DNA from: Ornithodoros turicata
Lineage: Eukaryota > Arthropoda > Arachnida > Ixodida > Argasidae
DNA length: 64,000 nucleotides
NCBI RefSeq assembly: GCF_037126465.1
Contig: NC_088204.1
Span: 22,388,804-22,452,803, forward strand
Direction of reading: 5' to 3'
Shown: positions 31,243 to 44,051 of the stretch, one piece after another
Layout of the letters: each line of letters opens with the position of its first letter
Position numbering within the stretch: the stretch's first letter is position 1
Program-made: the position numbers and the translations under genes
The notes under the pieces: generated by a model
Seen by the model: only the letters and a program-made list of their open reading frames with translations
The model's database searches: none
What the model was told of the DNA's origin: nothing

Positions 31243-32684
31243 ACGTGCTGCAGCGATAATTTAAAATAAGCCTGAGTGAATACACTGCGAAGAAGGTTGA
31301 TGGTAGCATTGCGGTACAACCACTCAGGAATCGCAATAAGAGCACAGGTTGTCTTTAACGGGCAGTGCGGAGACAGATATTGGACATCACTGCAAAAACT
31401 TGTCAATTGAACCAAGGTGGCCTATCAAGTGGCTGAGCAGCCGACCCTCAACACAAGGGCCAATGTTCTAATTTCGTTTTATATTTCGATCTACATGAAT
31501 ATTACTTTGAAAGATGCCCCCCCCCCCCCCCCCAACACACACATCAGAATTCTCCCCTCGATCTCGTGTAATCAGCAGATAGGGTATGTGTTAATTCAGA
31601 GGCGTGTATTTACAGGCTCCTTTCTCATACGGGGCATGCTACATCATCCCACCTTGATTGGTTGGTCGCTATAAGGTCCTTCATACCGCCACCGTTTCGG
31701 ACCTGAAATTGTCTCTCTTTAGTTTTCATTTATTGTTTGACACACGTTACCGACCACTTACGATCAGTGTACGGAATAAGTTAGTTCTTCCTTTCGCAGC
31801 GGTGTACGGGAGAGGGGTCAGGGTCGCGCCACCATCCATCACTGCCAGCCCACGGCGACAGCTTCATTGGGACACGCGAAAGAGTGAGAGAGAAAGACTC
31901 TTGTTGCCATCGCTTTGCCACCAGGCGTCGCTGCATGTGGTCACACGCCGTCTGTTTCGTGGTGGCGCTGCGTCGCGTCATCGACTGAGTTCCTGTTGGA
32001 TAGAGCCGCTAACGACTCGCACCCTCGCTAAATGATGGAACGCTCCTATTTTACGTGCTTTTCGCTTCTTGGCAGCTTCTGCTATACACGACGCTGGCGA
32101 CGCAAAGCGGAGCAGCGACGCGAAAGGCTTTCGGTCGTCTTTCTTGTTTGGAAGCGCGAATTTGTTGGACTTGGGGCTGAAAGGAAGGTTTTATCGTTGA
32201 AAACGCTTTTAGTGTGCAAAAAGAGAGAAAGGAACATAATCGGGGAGCAGCGTCGCGGTCGGTTCTCGCTACGAATCGTGCTACTTCATAGGCGAGTGGG
32301 TCAGTCAGATTTGCAGGACGCTCTCAGTGTACACACACGAGCGACATTCTCCAGAATATTCCAGCGGAAGATGCAAAAAACGTCATACCTTTCTGCTGCC
32401 ACGTGAGCGCGAGCGCTCAACGTCGTGTCTTCACGTGCACTGTTAACCGTGGGGAATATCCTGCGACACAGTCACAAGATATTCCGTAGCAGACGGCAGG
32501 TAAAGACGCTGACGGTGTCATCTGCTAAGTGTCGTCTGCTAAGTGTTCAGTACGCCACTCCCGATATTCCGGCACCGTGTGAATGTTCAACATAACACGG
32601 GGTGGAACTTTGGCTCCCTGAGTAGTTTTTTTTATTATTATTCCTTTTCTTCCACTAGAATCTTCCGTAAGTATGTCGCTCGTG
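31243..32684. other. No gene recognised
   Basis: A 17-C run lies at 31517-31533. Frames at 31658-32035 and 32032-32406 show no domain. Two close copies of CTGCTAAGTGT near 32522-32545 form a minor tandem duplication. Confidence 0.4.
31517..31533. repeat. Poly-C tract
   Basis: There are 17 consecutive C residues, preceded by GAAAGATG and followed by AACACACA. Confidence 0.9.
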
Positions 32685-32688
32685 TTAA

Positions 32689-33317
32689 TACTCGCTAAAG
32701 TGGAAACTTTCTCTTCGCGTAATGGAAGATGTCGTTACGTTGACCCCAGCACAAAAGGAACGGAATTCGTCGGTTCCTTCGGGATTCGCGTTGTTCTTGA
32801 TTGATGGGCGAATGATTTCCCGCTTTCCCTCTCCCTCTCCTTCTCAAGAAGCGCGACAACGCGGAGAGGCCTCGGATTGGTCTCCCCAAACGACCTCCCG
32901 CCTCGTCTTTAAAGTGCCACTAAGGTGCAAGTATAGCTCCTCGCGGTACGAAAGATACAGTTACCGTGACGCCAACAACAAAGGAACGGGATTCGTCTGT
33001 TGCGTCGTTCGTCATCTATGAGCGAAAGAATTCACGCGTTCCCTCTTCCACTTCTTGTGAAGGCGACCGAGAATGCGAAGCGGACTCTCATTGGCCTACT
33101 CAATTTCCCCAATCATCGCGGGAGGCCGTTTGAGGAGACCAATCCGAGGCCTCTCCGCGTTGTCGCGCTTCTTGACAAGGAGAGGGAGAGGGAAAGCGGG
33201 AATTCATTCGCCCATCAATCAAAAATAACGTAACCGACGAATCCCGTTCCTTTTGTGCTGCGGTCAACGTAACGACATCTTCCATTACACGAAGAGAAAG
33301 TTTCCACTTTAGTGCTC
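32689..33317. mobile_element. Foldback element related to the TTAA MITE at 18368-18747
   Basis: The left arm (32689-32900) contains TACTCGCTAAAGTGGAAAC, AATGGAAGATGTCGTTACGT and GCGGAGAGGCCTCGGATTGG. The right arm (33130-33317) contains their inverses (CCAATCCGAGGCCTCTCCGC, ACGTAACGACATCTTCCATT, GTTTCCACTTTAGTGCTCG). TTAA lies at the left edge; the right edge has TTTA. A second set of internal ends (AAAGTGCCACTAAGGTG near 32914) suggests one element inserted in another. No protein is encoded. Confidence 0.75.
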
Positions 33318-33521
33318 GTTTACGCAGGTTGCGAGTCCTTGACATTACCTCAGAATCACTCCAAGCAGACAAGGTTGTTCCCTTTAATTTCATTATTGTT
33401 CAATTAGTTGTAATCGTACCTGATCTTATTACCCTAACAGAACTCAACTATAGTCAACCTATATTTGCGGGCTGGTATCTTTCGTCGTCGCATCCCTTTA
33501 GTCTGTGCTTTACCAACTTAA

Positions 33522-34183
33522 AGTGATACTGAAATGCAAAAACAGAAAAAGAGCAAAAACCTGTTATCAGATGAAATCTCGAGTTCGAGCAATCACTATG
33601 CAGCCGAAATTATTTTCCTTAACGATACTGCGTTCCTAACGATACTGTAACTCTGTCGAAACATCAAGAAAATACCGTCGTTGGTTGCACCTATCGGATC
33701 CTCAAGACGCAGGAACGGCGGCAGCGAATATGGCAACATCGTATGTGCTTTCGATCCAGTCTATTGGTGCGTCTCCAAAATAGTCTGCCCGTGGTGTTGT
33801 ACACGTAAGCCGCTTCATGCCCATTTCTGCGCTTTAAAGATGACTTGCTTAACTGCGCCATTGGTTACGTTAACGAGAAATGTTCAGGTGCACCGAATCT
33901 CACCAGCGAGTGCAGGAGGACGACATTATTTCGTTCTACCGGGTGCACTATTTCTTTATGGCAAGACCGCTCCGCAGTGGGGCACGTATAGCCGATAGTG
34001 CAACTACACGATGCTCGAAGTAAAGCAGTCGTCGAGGAGTGGTGCCGAGAGAAAGAGTACAGTGCGATTTTGATTGTAACTTGGTAGCTGAATGAAAATT
34101 TTGAGTAATAAAGCCCACTACGAAATAAACGCGCCCTTTCACGTAATTTGATATGAACTTGTGGTGGGCATTTCAGTACCCCT
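33522..34183. mobile_element. TTAA-flanked MITE (piggyBac-like)
   Basis: The ends AGTGATACTGAAATGC (left) and AGGGGTACTGAAATGCCC (inverse of the right end) lie inside TTAA at 33518-33521 and 34184-34187. It is 662 bp with no transposase frame. The target sequence and the A-GG-G-ACTG ends resemble the elements at 18368 and 51543. Confidence 0.75.
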
Positions 34184-34187
34184 TTAA

Positions 34188-36270
34188 TGTAAGCAGCCAC
34201 GTCTAACAATACGTGTCCTTTAGGGACAAATTCAACGGGTGACACAAGGGATCGCCCTGATTGCGCCAGAGGGAGCTTCCACACAAGAAAAAAAAAAAAA
34301 GGCAGTCCTTCTCACATCCCCCCCCCCTTTTTTTTTCCTTTATGACATCACCATCACCTCATTTCCCTTGAGCGCGAAGCAAGCGTTGTGCTTAACGCTT
34401 CTGGTCTCTCTCACCTCCAAGTGGCCCGGCATTAATATTGATGTTCGAGCGCTTGTGAGGAGGAGGCGCCACCGTCCGGTGGATGGCACTATGCAGAGCG
34501 TATTTTGATTAAATATCCGCTCTATGTAACTTTACATATCGAGCGCTTGCTAGTCTTCTGGATTATTGTACACATGTTTGGAAACTGCAAGGTTCCCGTA
34601 TAAACAATGTGATAGGCTCACAATCTAACGACTCATCTAATCAATCAACGATACAAAAAAGAAAAAGGTACAATGTAAAGCTGGCTTCTCCACACGTGGA
34701 CTCTTCATGTGGCAGTGCGTGCTTTACAGGGCCCTGTTGTGGGCTGGTTGATATCGCTGCATAGCGGTGGTTCGTTAACGAGAGAGAACTTGTGAACAGC
34801 CTCCAAATAAGTGATGATGAATGACGAATTAGTCTGAATCACTGCTTAACCACCAGTGGATTCTTTATCTCTCCTATTCATTGAAGTTAGTTTCTTGTTC
34901 ACTCTTATTTTCTCTTCTCTTCTCTCTATTTTCCAGTGGAATAGCAAGTGCATCTTGGGTGTGTCTGACCTCTTATCCGTTTTCTTTTTTTTTTTTTTAG
35001 AACACATATCGCCACTTCCTCAATCTCCAGAAACGGGTACTCAAGCTTCTTCTTTTCGTGCAGTGACGCAAGGTAGCCTACACACCATTTGAAATCTTTT
35101 CTAATCAGGAATGACAGGCTGGTATCTGATAGACCACCGCGTAGTAGTGGTGCGAGAGCGTTCTGCAAGGTCCCCGTTTGAGCGACATTGGCTCTAAATG
35201 GAAGTCCGTCTTTTGACGGCGAAAAAAAAAAGATGATGAATGGGAACTCCAGTGTGCTGTCACAAGCGACCTCCTATTGCTGACTGGCAGCTAATGAGCC
35301 CACCCTCTTGTGTTTCTTCTTTCTTTAAACAGATACCAGCGTGTAGACTATCCAATTTTACTTCTCGCTGAGCCGTTCCCTCTTTACGTGCTCTGTCGAG
35401 CATGACGAACTGAACGTCTTTGCCAACAGACGACAGTTAATGGACGGCGATCCTCCTATCTTATCGCCTCCATAATAATAGGGAGGTCTTGTTTCGCCGT
35501 TTCACCCCCTCAGAACAACCAACCCACCGTGGAATGCGTGTCAATTTTGCATTTCCTCGGCGGCGAAAGCAATCGGAAGCAACAACTGCATGATTTGATG
35601 CTGCAGTTGTTCAGTGGCCATACGAAAAGCTGCATGGTAGAAATGGCGAAGGATGTGCTTGTTATTTGTTACTGTAAGCGGGTTTCAGAGAGTTCCTGGG
35701 TTCGTATGACCGGCTCACCTGATGAGACACAGCCACCAGTGATCGGGTTCTACTGTATTCACTGCGTGCATTCACATTAGGTACTGTACTCACCATTAAA
35801 TAGTGTGATGAATAACAAAATATTTAACTCTCCAAGCACACGTAGCCTACTGAGCACATTAGCAATTTAGGAACCTACAAGTTGCCTGGGTGCATGACGT
35901 TCCCTATATAGCTAAGACTTCGATACCCGTCGACACCTTCGCAGGAAAAATTAGTCCTTAGTAGTCGATCGGGACCATAGCCTATTAACTATCGTAGGAC
36001 TGTGACTGTGTGTATTAGTGGCAGGGCGAAACTCGAGCATCGTGAAATTCAGGAGAATTATTAGCATACCACAACAGTTTAAAGTCATCCGGATTCATGC
36101 CGCGGTGGTACGGCCTATATGGTTACTGATGTCGACTATAACCTAAATTGGACCTTATATTCAACAGTACTACCGGGAAAGACAATCTAAATATGGTGAG
36201 GAAATAAAGAGGCAAGGAAAAACAACAACAGCTACGTGACCACGATAATATGAGGTGTTTCACTGCAGGA

Positions 36271-36274
<4 letters not shown>
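34188..36274. other. No gene recognised
   Basis: A and T runs occur at 34291-34302, 34327-34338, 34984-34998 and 35221-35231. The frame at 35529-35780 (83 codons) is open but has no recognisable domain and no clear splice sites. Nothing else was identified. Confidence 0.4.

Positions 36275-36309
<35 letters not shown>
36275..36309. repeat. (AAT)n microsatellite, the LINE 3' tail
   Basis: About eleven AAT units on the + strand read as (ATT)n on the minus strand, immediately after an AATAAA, at the 3' end of the LINE 36275-37867. Confidence 0.9.
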
Positions 36310-36310
<1 letters not shown>

Positions 36311-37867
36311 TTTTTATTCACAAAAGCGTGAAAAGGAGATGAACAAAAAGTCGCAGGGTGCGACTTGACGAGGCTCACCTCCCATACAGCAGTGCAACAG
36401 CAGAAAGCAACTAGTAAACACATTAATGTGATAGCTGTGTAACTTACACACGCAAATAATAATAATAAAAACGTAAAAAAAAGAAAAGTTCAAAACACAC
36501 AGCATTTATACTAACACTTATTGAAAAACACAAAGCTTGCACTCAAATGGTCATGAAACGTAACTAGAACAACTCAAAAGCACAAAAAGTAATTGACAAG
36601 GTCACCCTTCTTACTATACACTAGATCAATACCTGCATCATCAGTTCTATTAAGAAGCACAGGAACAGTAAATTGTAACATTTGCTTGCCATAATTGGTT
36701 CGGGGTCGAGGAATAACCCAACCACGGACAAGACGAGAAGGGTAATGGTGCAGTGAGCGGGAAAGTTTAAATAATGACAGAAATACTTCGTTATTTGCCT
36801 TAATTGCTGCACGTTATGTTAAAGACAACCTGTAGTTGTATAGTCTCCAAATATTAATGATTCTATATTTGTCAAAAAGACCTTTTGTAGTGTGGCGGGA
36901 TGGAATATCATCTAGTATACGAAGTACTTTTTTTTGGGCGAGGAATAGACTGCCATATCCACTCCCCGTACCCCAAACCAAATGACAATAATTCAGATGT
37001 GATTGTATTAAAGAGTTATATATTATTCTAATAATTCCTGGGGTGAGTAAGTGCCTACACCTATGGAATGCACCAATAACCCTCGATATTTTCAATCTCA
37101 CTTGTTCGATATGATATGACCAAGACATTGATTCTGTAAAATACGCTACATAATTCAATAACGTCATTTCCAATTTGAACATTTGAGGTTAAAACAACTT
37201 TCTTGTTCTTTGGTCTAAAGAGTACTACTTTAGTCTTTTTCGCATTTATCTTTAAACAATTTCTTTCTGCCCATAGGCTTAATTTACGTAACAGCATATT
37301 AGCTTGTGCTACCAGGGCATCACCTTCGGTACCGGAGAGGAGAATACTGGTATCGTCCGCGTAAATTATAAATTCTGGATCAGAACTCACCGTTACAATG
37401 TCATTCATATAGACATTAAAAAGGAGAGGCCCCAGTATGCTCCCCTGCGGTACCCCACATTCAATTTTCTTAGGGCTAGACATTATATTATTTATTACGA
37501 CACACTGGTACCGGTATTTTAGATACGATATGATTAATGAAAGTGCAACACCTCTAATGCCATAACGATATAATTTATATTCTAGAATTTTATGGTCCAT
37601 AGAGTCGAAGGCCTTGGAGAGGTCAATGAAAACTCCTAATGTAAGATGCTTATTTTCAAAGTTATCCAATATAATTTGCTTTTGCTTAAGTAGCGCTATT
37701 TCTGTCGAGCGTTGTTTACGGAAACCGAATTGCGAATTTGTAATAATCGAATGTGCATTTAAAAACGATAATAAGCGATTGTGTATCACCTTTTCAAAAC
37801 ATTTCGACAGTACAGGAAGCACTGATATTGGCCGATAATTACGCTGTATGAAGTCAATTGTATGCAC
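36275..37867 (-). mobile_element. 5'-truncated LINE of the CR1/Jockey-like group with (ATT)n tail
   Basis: The minus strand encodes a truncated reverse transcriptase in two frames. 37867-37190 gives NYRPISVLPVLSKCFEKVI, FGFRKQRSTEIALL, FIDLSKAFDSMDHKIL, CGVPQGSILGPLLFNVYMND and IIYADDTSILL. 37182-36814 continues, after a frame shift, with SYHIEQVRLKISRVIGAFHR and IIYNSLIQSHLNYCHLVWG, the thumb region. An AATAAA and an (ATT)n tail end the element. The endonuclease and the first reverse-transcriptase blocks are missing, so truncation lies near 37867. The catalytic YADD is retained, but the frame shift near 37185 inactivates it. Confidence 0.88.
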
Positions 37868-39121
37868 CTCCTAGTACTGTAGACCGACATTGCCACTTTT
37901 ATCGGGTCTCCATGCAATGTTGTAAATTTTGTGAGGATATTTTCCCTCTCTTCCCGGCATCGCTTTGTTGTAGCGCACCTGCACGCTTCAACAACGTCTC
38001 CTTGTGCTGTTGCCCCGGTAACGATAGCGTCCTGTTACGTGCCCGTTGTATATTACCGTCTAACTGCGAGTCTGTCTAACTCGGAAAGTGCTTTCTACTT
38101 GTGATTCCCATCGGTTGACCTTTTACCCATTCTCCAACTAGTACTTCCCTCTTCCTTTCTGCTTGATTTGTTAGGCAGTCTAGTATAGGGGTACAGGGGT
38201 AGCTGTTGTGTCACGTTGTCGCGACCCACGCCCCCCTCCCCCTTTTTTCTTCTTCCTTATCATTACCATCTTCTTCTCGTTCTCCTCCTCCTCCTTCAGT
38301 TTTCGTTAGGATGAAACTAAAATGAGAAGAGAACGAAGAGGAAAACGAAAGGAGGAAGGTAATTTGGAAGGTTTGGAAAAGGGAAAGACAACAGTGAGAG
38401 GAAGAAGCTTGGGACTGTGGCTGGAGAGAAAAACCAAACGCTCTTGTTTTATTTTATGGAGTATCTCTGGAACTACAGGACAGGGAACATAACATTTGTT
38501 TGTGTGTGCGCCACTTCCCCTGTTTGAAAGCATCCGGATCTCTATATTGCCTCTAATATTTATTATGTGCTGTCGTACTTCTGTATGTGTATCGTCCGTT
38601 CTTATACAGAGGGGAATTTTGATGATTCTGGTCTATTCATCTCAGATCTATCGAGATACACGAACGATTTTTTACGGGGACAGGTATATCGACCTCGAAC
38701 GCCCAATAATAAATCAAGGCTGTGCCCTTGGCGTGCGCAGTTGCGGCACAACGCGCTCAGAACCTGGATGGGCCTCCACATAAAATTCGATATTTTCGTG
38801 GAGAAGCACGATGTTAAGTTAGCCGCCTATAGTATACCATTAACAGCTTGCGAGTCCAATTAGTCTCTTAGCTGCAGTGTATGTCTGTGGGTGTTGTTCC
38901 AGCTTTGTCGCGACGGGAAATGAATAAAAGAAGGCTGAGGCAATCGGAACGCAACAAGATCGGAACCGCTTCCCCAATGTTATACCACTCAGAGACGAGA
39001 GTGGAGACTAACCTGGTGTATTTCTTATGCCGGACCCACGGTATGTATAGGTTATCCGTTCCAAATCATACATGATATATTCAACGACAACATCAACTGT
39101 GACTGAACTGTTGAAGTTATA
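37868..39121. other. No gene recognised
   Basis: The stretch has pyrimidine-rich and purine-rich segments (38220-38420) and short frames. Nothing was identified. Confidence 0.4.
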
Positions 39122-40045
39122 CAGGGTGTCGCAGCTAAATGCGAACATATTTTATTAATATATATATATATATCACTTTTTCCGTGAACAAATCAATTGC
39201 AATATAGCTTATGCTGAAGGGCGCTCCTTAGGGGGGCATTAACAAACTCCTAAGGCAATATCCTAATTAACTTTCAGTAATTAGCTTTTTAATTATAAAA
39301 GCTACGAAGTTGTCCCAGTGAGGATATCTGGTCCCTTCGGTCACCTGATACCGGAGCCGTTTTCAGAACAAAAATCCGTTCGATAGATCGCCCGCAAAAA
39401 ATTCCTGAAGGAACACCGTTTTTTCTTTATTTTGTTCATTGCCCATCTCTAGAGACGCGTGTTTCCTTCACCCCCAATGTGAGAGGGGGAAAGAGTACAC
39501 TATCGCCTCTTGCGCCCCAGAAAAAGATCGAAAGAAAACAGAAAATGCAACCCAAGATAAGGGCAATTCCGATAGAGTCACCCGATACATTTGTTTTTGT
39601 TTTGTTTACAGAAGTTAAAGCTCATCTTCGACGCATGAGGCAACACTGTGCTCCTTCATCCTGTCACATTGGGGGTGAAGGAAAGAGGAGTCTTCGAATA
39701 CGCGCAATGAAGAAAACAAGAAGAAAAAAAAAGGTGTTCCTTCACGAATTTTTTGCGGACGCTCTATCGAACGGATTTTTGTTCTGAAAACTCTGGTATC
39801 AGGTGACCGAAGGGATCAGATGTCCTCATTGGGACAACTTCGTAGCTTTTATCGTTAAAAAGTTAATTATTGAAAGTTTAACATGAGAGAACTGATGTTC
39901 TGAGGCTAGAACAACATAGAGTGCCTTAGGAGTTTGCTAATGCCCTCCTAAGGAGCGCCCTTCAGCAAATGCTACATTGCAATTGATTTGATCTCGGAAA
40001 AAGTGATACATATATATTTTTTTTTCAAAAACCTGGGACACCCTG
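39122..40045. mobile_element. Long-armed foldback element, CAGGGTGTCGC/CCCAG type
   Basis: The left end CAGGGTGTCGCAGC and the inverse of the right end (CAGGGTGTCCCAG) start arms that remain complementary, with mismatches, for roughly 350-400 bp each. Examples are GCTCCTTAGG with CCTAAGGAGC, TACGAAGTTGTCCCAGTGAG with its inverse near 39825, and CACCCCCAATGTGA with TCACATTGGGGGTG near the centre. TA precedes the left end; the right flank is AATA. It is 924 bp with no transposase. It shares the CAGGGTG terminus, but not the internal sequence, with 7760-8547 and 56541-57627. Confidence 0.85.
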
Positions 40046-40912
40046 AATATAGCGCAGTACGATTGACTTCTTTCGCGTGACGAAATCTCCTACACAAGGC
40101 TCTAGGTCCATTGCCATGAACTGTCTTTAACACGCTACAGTACTCCACAACTTGTTCTATTTGCCATAGTCATAAATTCGGAACCAAACCCACAGGTCTC
40201 AATCTGTCTGGAGCACGCATTTGACGGGACAAAGAAGAAAACAGGCAAACAGTTTGTTAGATGCAATATTATTGGCAGTGTTAAGTGCTGACGGACCATT
40301 TGTTTGATGGCCTTGCGTGATAGTGTAACGAACCCCTCCCTCGGCTATCACACGCAAAAGACGTTACAAGCAACGGTACGTAAAAAAAAAAAAAATGGTT
40401 GGACTATATTAACAAGAACAGAAGTCTGTCGCAAGTAGTATCACTCCACTAGTAACATTCACTTCTAGGGAGCCTTCCGTTATTCATGGAACTTCTAGCC
40501 GTCCAATTGCTACAGTGAATCGCGTGCAATTTCTTATTCTTTACGAAGCTTACCTAGCTAGGGGCTTCAGAAAATCACCGATCACCGAGACATATGTGCG
40601 TCAAAAGCACAAACACAGATACAAGCACGCACGTATACATTCATATACAGAGATGACGCAAGAGAATTATTTGCAAACTCGGCTTCCAAATGTGTGCAAC
40701 GCTTCTTGGCTGACACAATCTGCTCGGCCTTCGAGTCTCTGCAGGGTTGGCCATGAGTTGCGCCTCCTTGTTCGTCAGTCATTCCTTTGACAAACTGTGC
40801 CTGTTCCACATAAACCACGACTGAATGAGCCGTACAGCGGTCCATTGATGTACAATCTGGCCATGTCTTCTTCTCCCAACGGCAGCGAGTGTGAAATCGT
40901 TAGAGGACGCAC
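40046..40912. other. No gene recognised
   Basis: Short frames only; an A run at 40382-40394. Confidence 0.4.
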
Positions 40913-40985
40913 AGCACATAGTAGTCGCGCATAGAGCACATACGTCTCGCAGAGCACATACTCGTCGTAGAGCACATACAAGTAC
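40913..40985. repeat. 18-bp tandem repeat
   Basis: AGAGCACATAC starts at 40933, 40951 and 40969, exactly 18 bp apart, separated by GTCTCGC or TCGTCGT. A more diverged unit (AGCACATAGTAGTCGCGC) precedes them. It reads on the minus strand as repeated VLYDEY/VLCETY peptides, but no gene is supported. Confidence 0.8.
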
Positions 40986-43311
40986 GTCGACAGCAGCAGA
41001 GTCCTGAAAGTGAGCAGGATCCTCAGTCATCGCATCGCGAAACGGCTCCCTTGAAAGCACTCCACCGTTTCCTTGAAGACACTCAGATAATAGGCGCGTT
41101 GTGTCTTTTTCCAAATGTGCACGTGGTAACACCACAAGTGTTTCCCATCGGCTGAACAGTGACTCATCCGCCTTTTGGTATGGCAGCCCTTTCCTTTTAA
41201 TAAATGCATATTTCCCCCCCCCCCCTCCGCTCATCCATCCTTTTTTTTTAGTTCCTACTTTCTTCTTCTTCCGCTCCATGTAGAATGGCCATTAGCCACA
41301 AGGGAAATTGGCCGAGGGGGGGGGGGGGGGGCGAATATGTTTATTAAGAAAAAAAGAAAGGAAAGGGCTATACAATTGACTATCTTCTAGTACTTTCTTC
41401 CTCTCTTTCTTTTTCGTCCTCCTTTCTCATTTTGTGCGTGTACCTTTTAACTGTAACTCTGTGTAGGCAAGCCCGACTTTGTTACGACTTACGTTTTCAT
41501 TTTTTCCTCACTCTATCACCGTCACGACCATCATGCAGAGATGACGCAGGGTTGTTATCCGCCATCAACTCTGCCCTCTGCCGTATTGCCGTCTGAAGGA
41601 GTGATGAGACGATTACGGTTGCATTACAATACGCTTATTATACTTCGCTCGAGAGATCTGTCATCGTCAAAAAAGTTGCAGAAGAGGCGGAGTCCCCACA
41701 GCTCATGCGCGATGGTGGACCCTTGGCCACAGGCGTTCGCAAAGGGTGAATGGTCGGTGATGACTTTCTGCCGTGCGGGTCTTCAGGGCCTACCGTTCTT
41801 GTTGGTATCCGACGCATGCCACGAGCATACGCTGCAAGTCGCATCGCACGTCGCTTGTTTGGTCAGAGGTCTGTCGTCGCAAAGAAACATAGAAGTAATT
41901 ATGTTTAAGGTTTTGCAAGTCACGTACCGTTAATCACTCGCTCTGGGTGAACCAATCCCACGCTAAGCAGCATCGATCCTACTTTTCTTCTAGTGTCATC
42001 ACCCTGATTACTTCTTTGGTGTAAAATGATGGTGTAAAATGTGGTCATGTTAAATTGCCACTACGGAGAAACTCGTGTCTTCAGAATCTTATCTCATTGA
42101 TGTTATCTCATTACATTGCATTTATCTCATTCCAATCAAGTGTATCGCGTTCTATTCTGCCAAACTAATGTTTGTCCGTTTGACGCTGAAGTATCGTAAC
42201 ATTAATTTCTAGTTTTTTGGAGTACGACGTCACAATGTACGCAATGTGCGACCCGTCTGGCAACATTGCTTCTCCGAGGTCGCTTCCTGGTCATCTCAAC
42301 AGCAGCTTACAATCTTCCAGTGTAAGGCGGAGAACGGGGAATGTGCGTGCGCTGTTACCAGGAGACGGACGCAAGAACTCATGGTTGTCTACCCATTGGC
42401 GATTCCGAAACTATGTAAAGTGTTGTAGGATCTTTCGAAAAAACATCAGCAATACGCACAGTGTCCACTGACGGCATTTGTACGTTGCATAACAGAATCC
42501 TTAAACGACGCTTATTTATAATGCGAAATGAAACAAGTATTAGAAATAATATATTTAAAATATGTATTATGAATATGATACGAAATAAACAGCATTTTCT
42601 TGGGGCGGAGTTAAGGCGTGAGAGTGGTGCACCCCGCGTATCATGAAGTGCAACTGCGAATGAAACTCCTTATAAACATAGACAGTCGACATAACTACGA
42701 TTCACCTGTGTGGTGCACACTCGTTCTGTGTGTTTCAGTGTGTAAGCGTCCTGGGGTAACCACTTCGACTCCGTCGCGACTCACATTCCCCCGCTTGTTT
42801 GTTTCTTTATCCCATCACCATCACCATCACCTGTGTGGCTCGTGGTTCGCAGAGGTGGAAAATAACGCGAAATTAACAACAAACACATACACAATTAACA
42901 ACACATACAAAAATATAATAATAATAACAACGCAAAAACAAAAACAAAAAATGCGGCGCTCCTGGCGTACGACTGACCAAACGTCCAGTAGGCAGAATAC
43001 ATTTTATGAATATGCGTACGACTCGGTTTTAGGGCCTTCGCATGAATTGTCTGTAGTAGAAGCCTTTGTCGCCGACTGCTTTTTGCGTTCCCGACTGCTT
43101 CGAGCAGTTCGCCTCGACTGTCTTTAGCTAGGGTCCATCCTTGTTTCTCCAACAACGCTCCACAGGGGAATTGTGTTACTGCCCTGTTATGTGACTATGT
43201 AACATCTTGCACCCAGCATCAAACCGAGATCTGAGCGAGTCTTGCCGTCTAACGGAAGATCGCGCTGGAAGTAGGTGATTCTACGTACACGAAATTGTTG
43301 GACGCGATTGA
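40986..43311. other. No gene recognised
   Basis: C and G runs lie near 41214-41226 and 41316-41331. Short frames, including a 130-codon frame at 41541-41933, carry no recognisable domain. (CATCAC)n-like and AAC-rich segments occur near 42812-42950. Confidence 0.4.
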
Positions 43312-44051
43312 TTTTATTTATTTAACCTCAAAAGTCATTTCTGGCGTTACGTGAAGGGGGGGGGGGGGGCAACAAGGAAATGTGTAGAATACATATGAAT
43401 TAGAAATAAATAGTTACATTATGAAGAATACAAGAATGAAGTAACGATAGGGGTACACAACATTATATATAGGGTGATTGACGTAACATCAATTTACATA
43501 TACTTAACAATCATAATCATAGCGAAGGCTATTTAGCACATACCCAGTCACGTTAAAGGAAGACCACATGCAAGTTCATTTTTAAAAGTGTTATGATCAG
43601 TGATAATGACTAGCGACCGGGGTTGATTGTTCCAATCATGAGATGGTCTCCGGAAAAAAAAAATGAATGGGAGTAATAGGCAGTGGTTGAACGGAGACGC
43701 TGTAACTTAAAGGAATGATCAAATCGCGGTGAAATATAGTTTGCCGGTTGGATGGAGGTGGCCTTAAGGCTGGACTATTAAATAATTTATGAAATAAACA
43801 AAGACGAGAAAATTTCCTGCGGAGCTGCAAATCAGGAAGGCAGAGTGAGCGTTTGATAGATGTGATGCTGGAAGGATAACTGTAGATGTTCGATATGAAG
43901 CGAGCAGCACGATTTCGTCGTTATTCTAGAAGATTAGTGAGGTTAGTGCGATAAGGGTTCCGCGTGATGCATGCGTTCTCCAATTTAGGCCGAATTAATG
44001 TGGTGTAGGCTGGTTGTTTAACTGCAAGTAGCGCACATTTCGGGTTACGGC

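Noticed and set aside
36275..36309. CRISPR-like or regulatory repeat array
   Set aside because: It is a plain (AAT)n microsatellite forming the 3' tail of a LINE.
41541..41933. 130-codon + strand frame
   Set aside because: No motif or splice signal; open frames of this size occur on both strands throughout the window.
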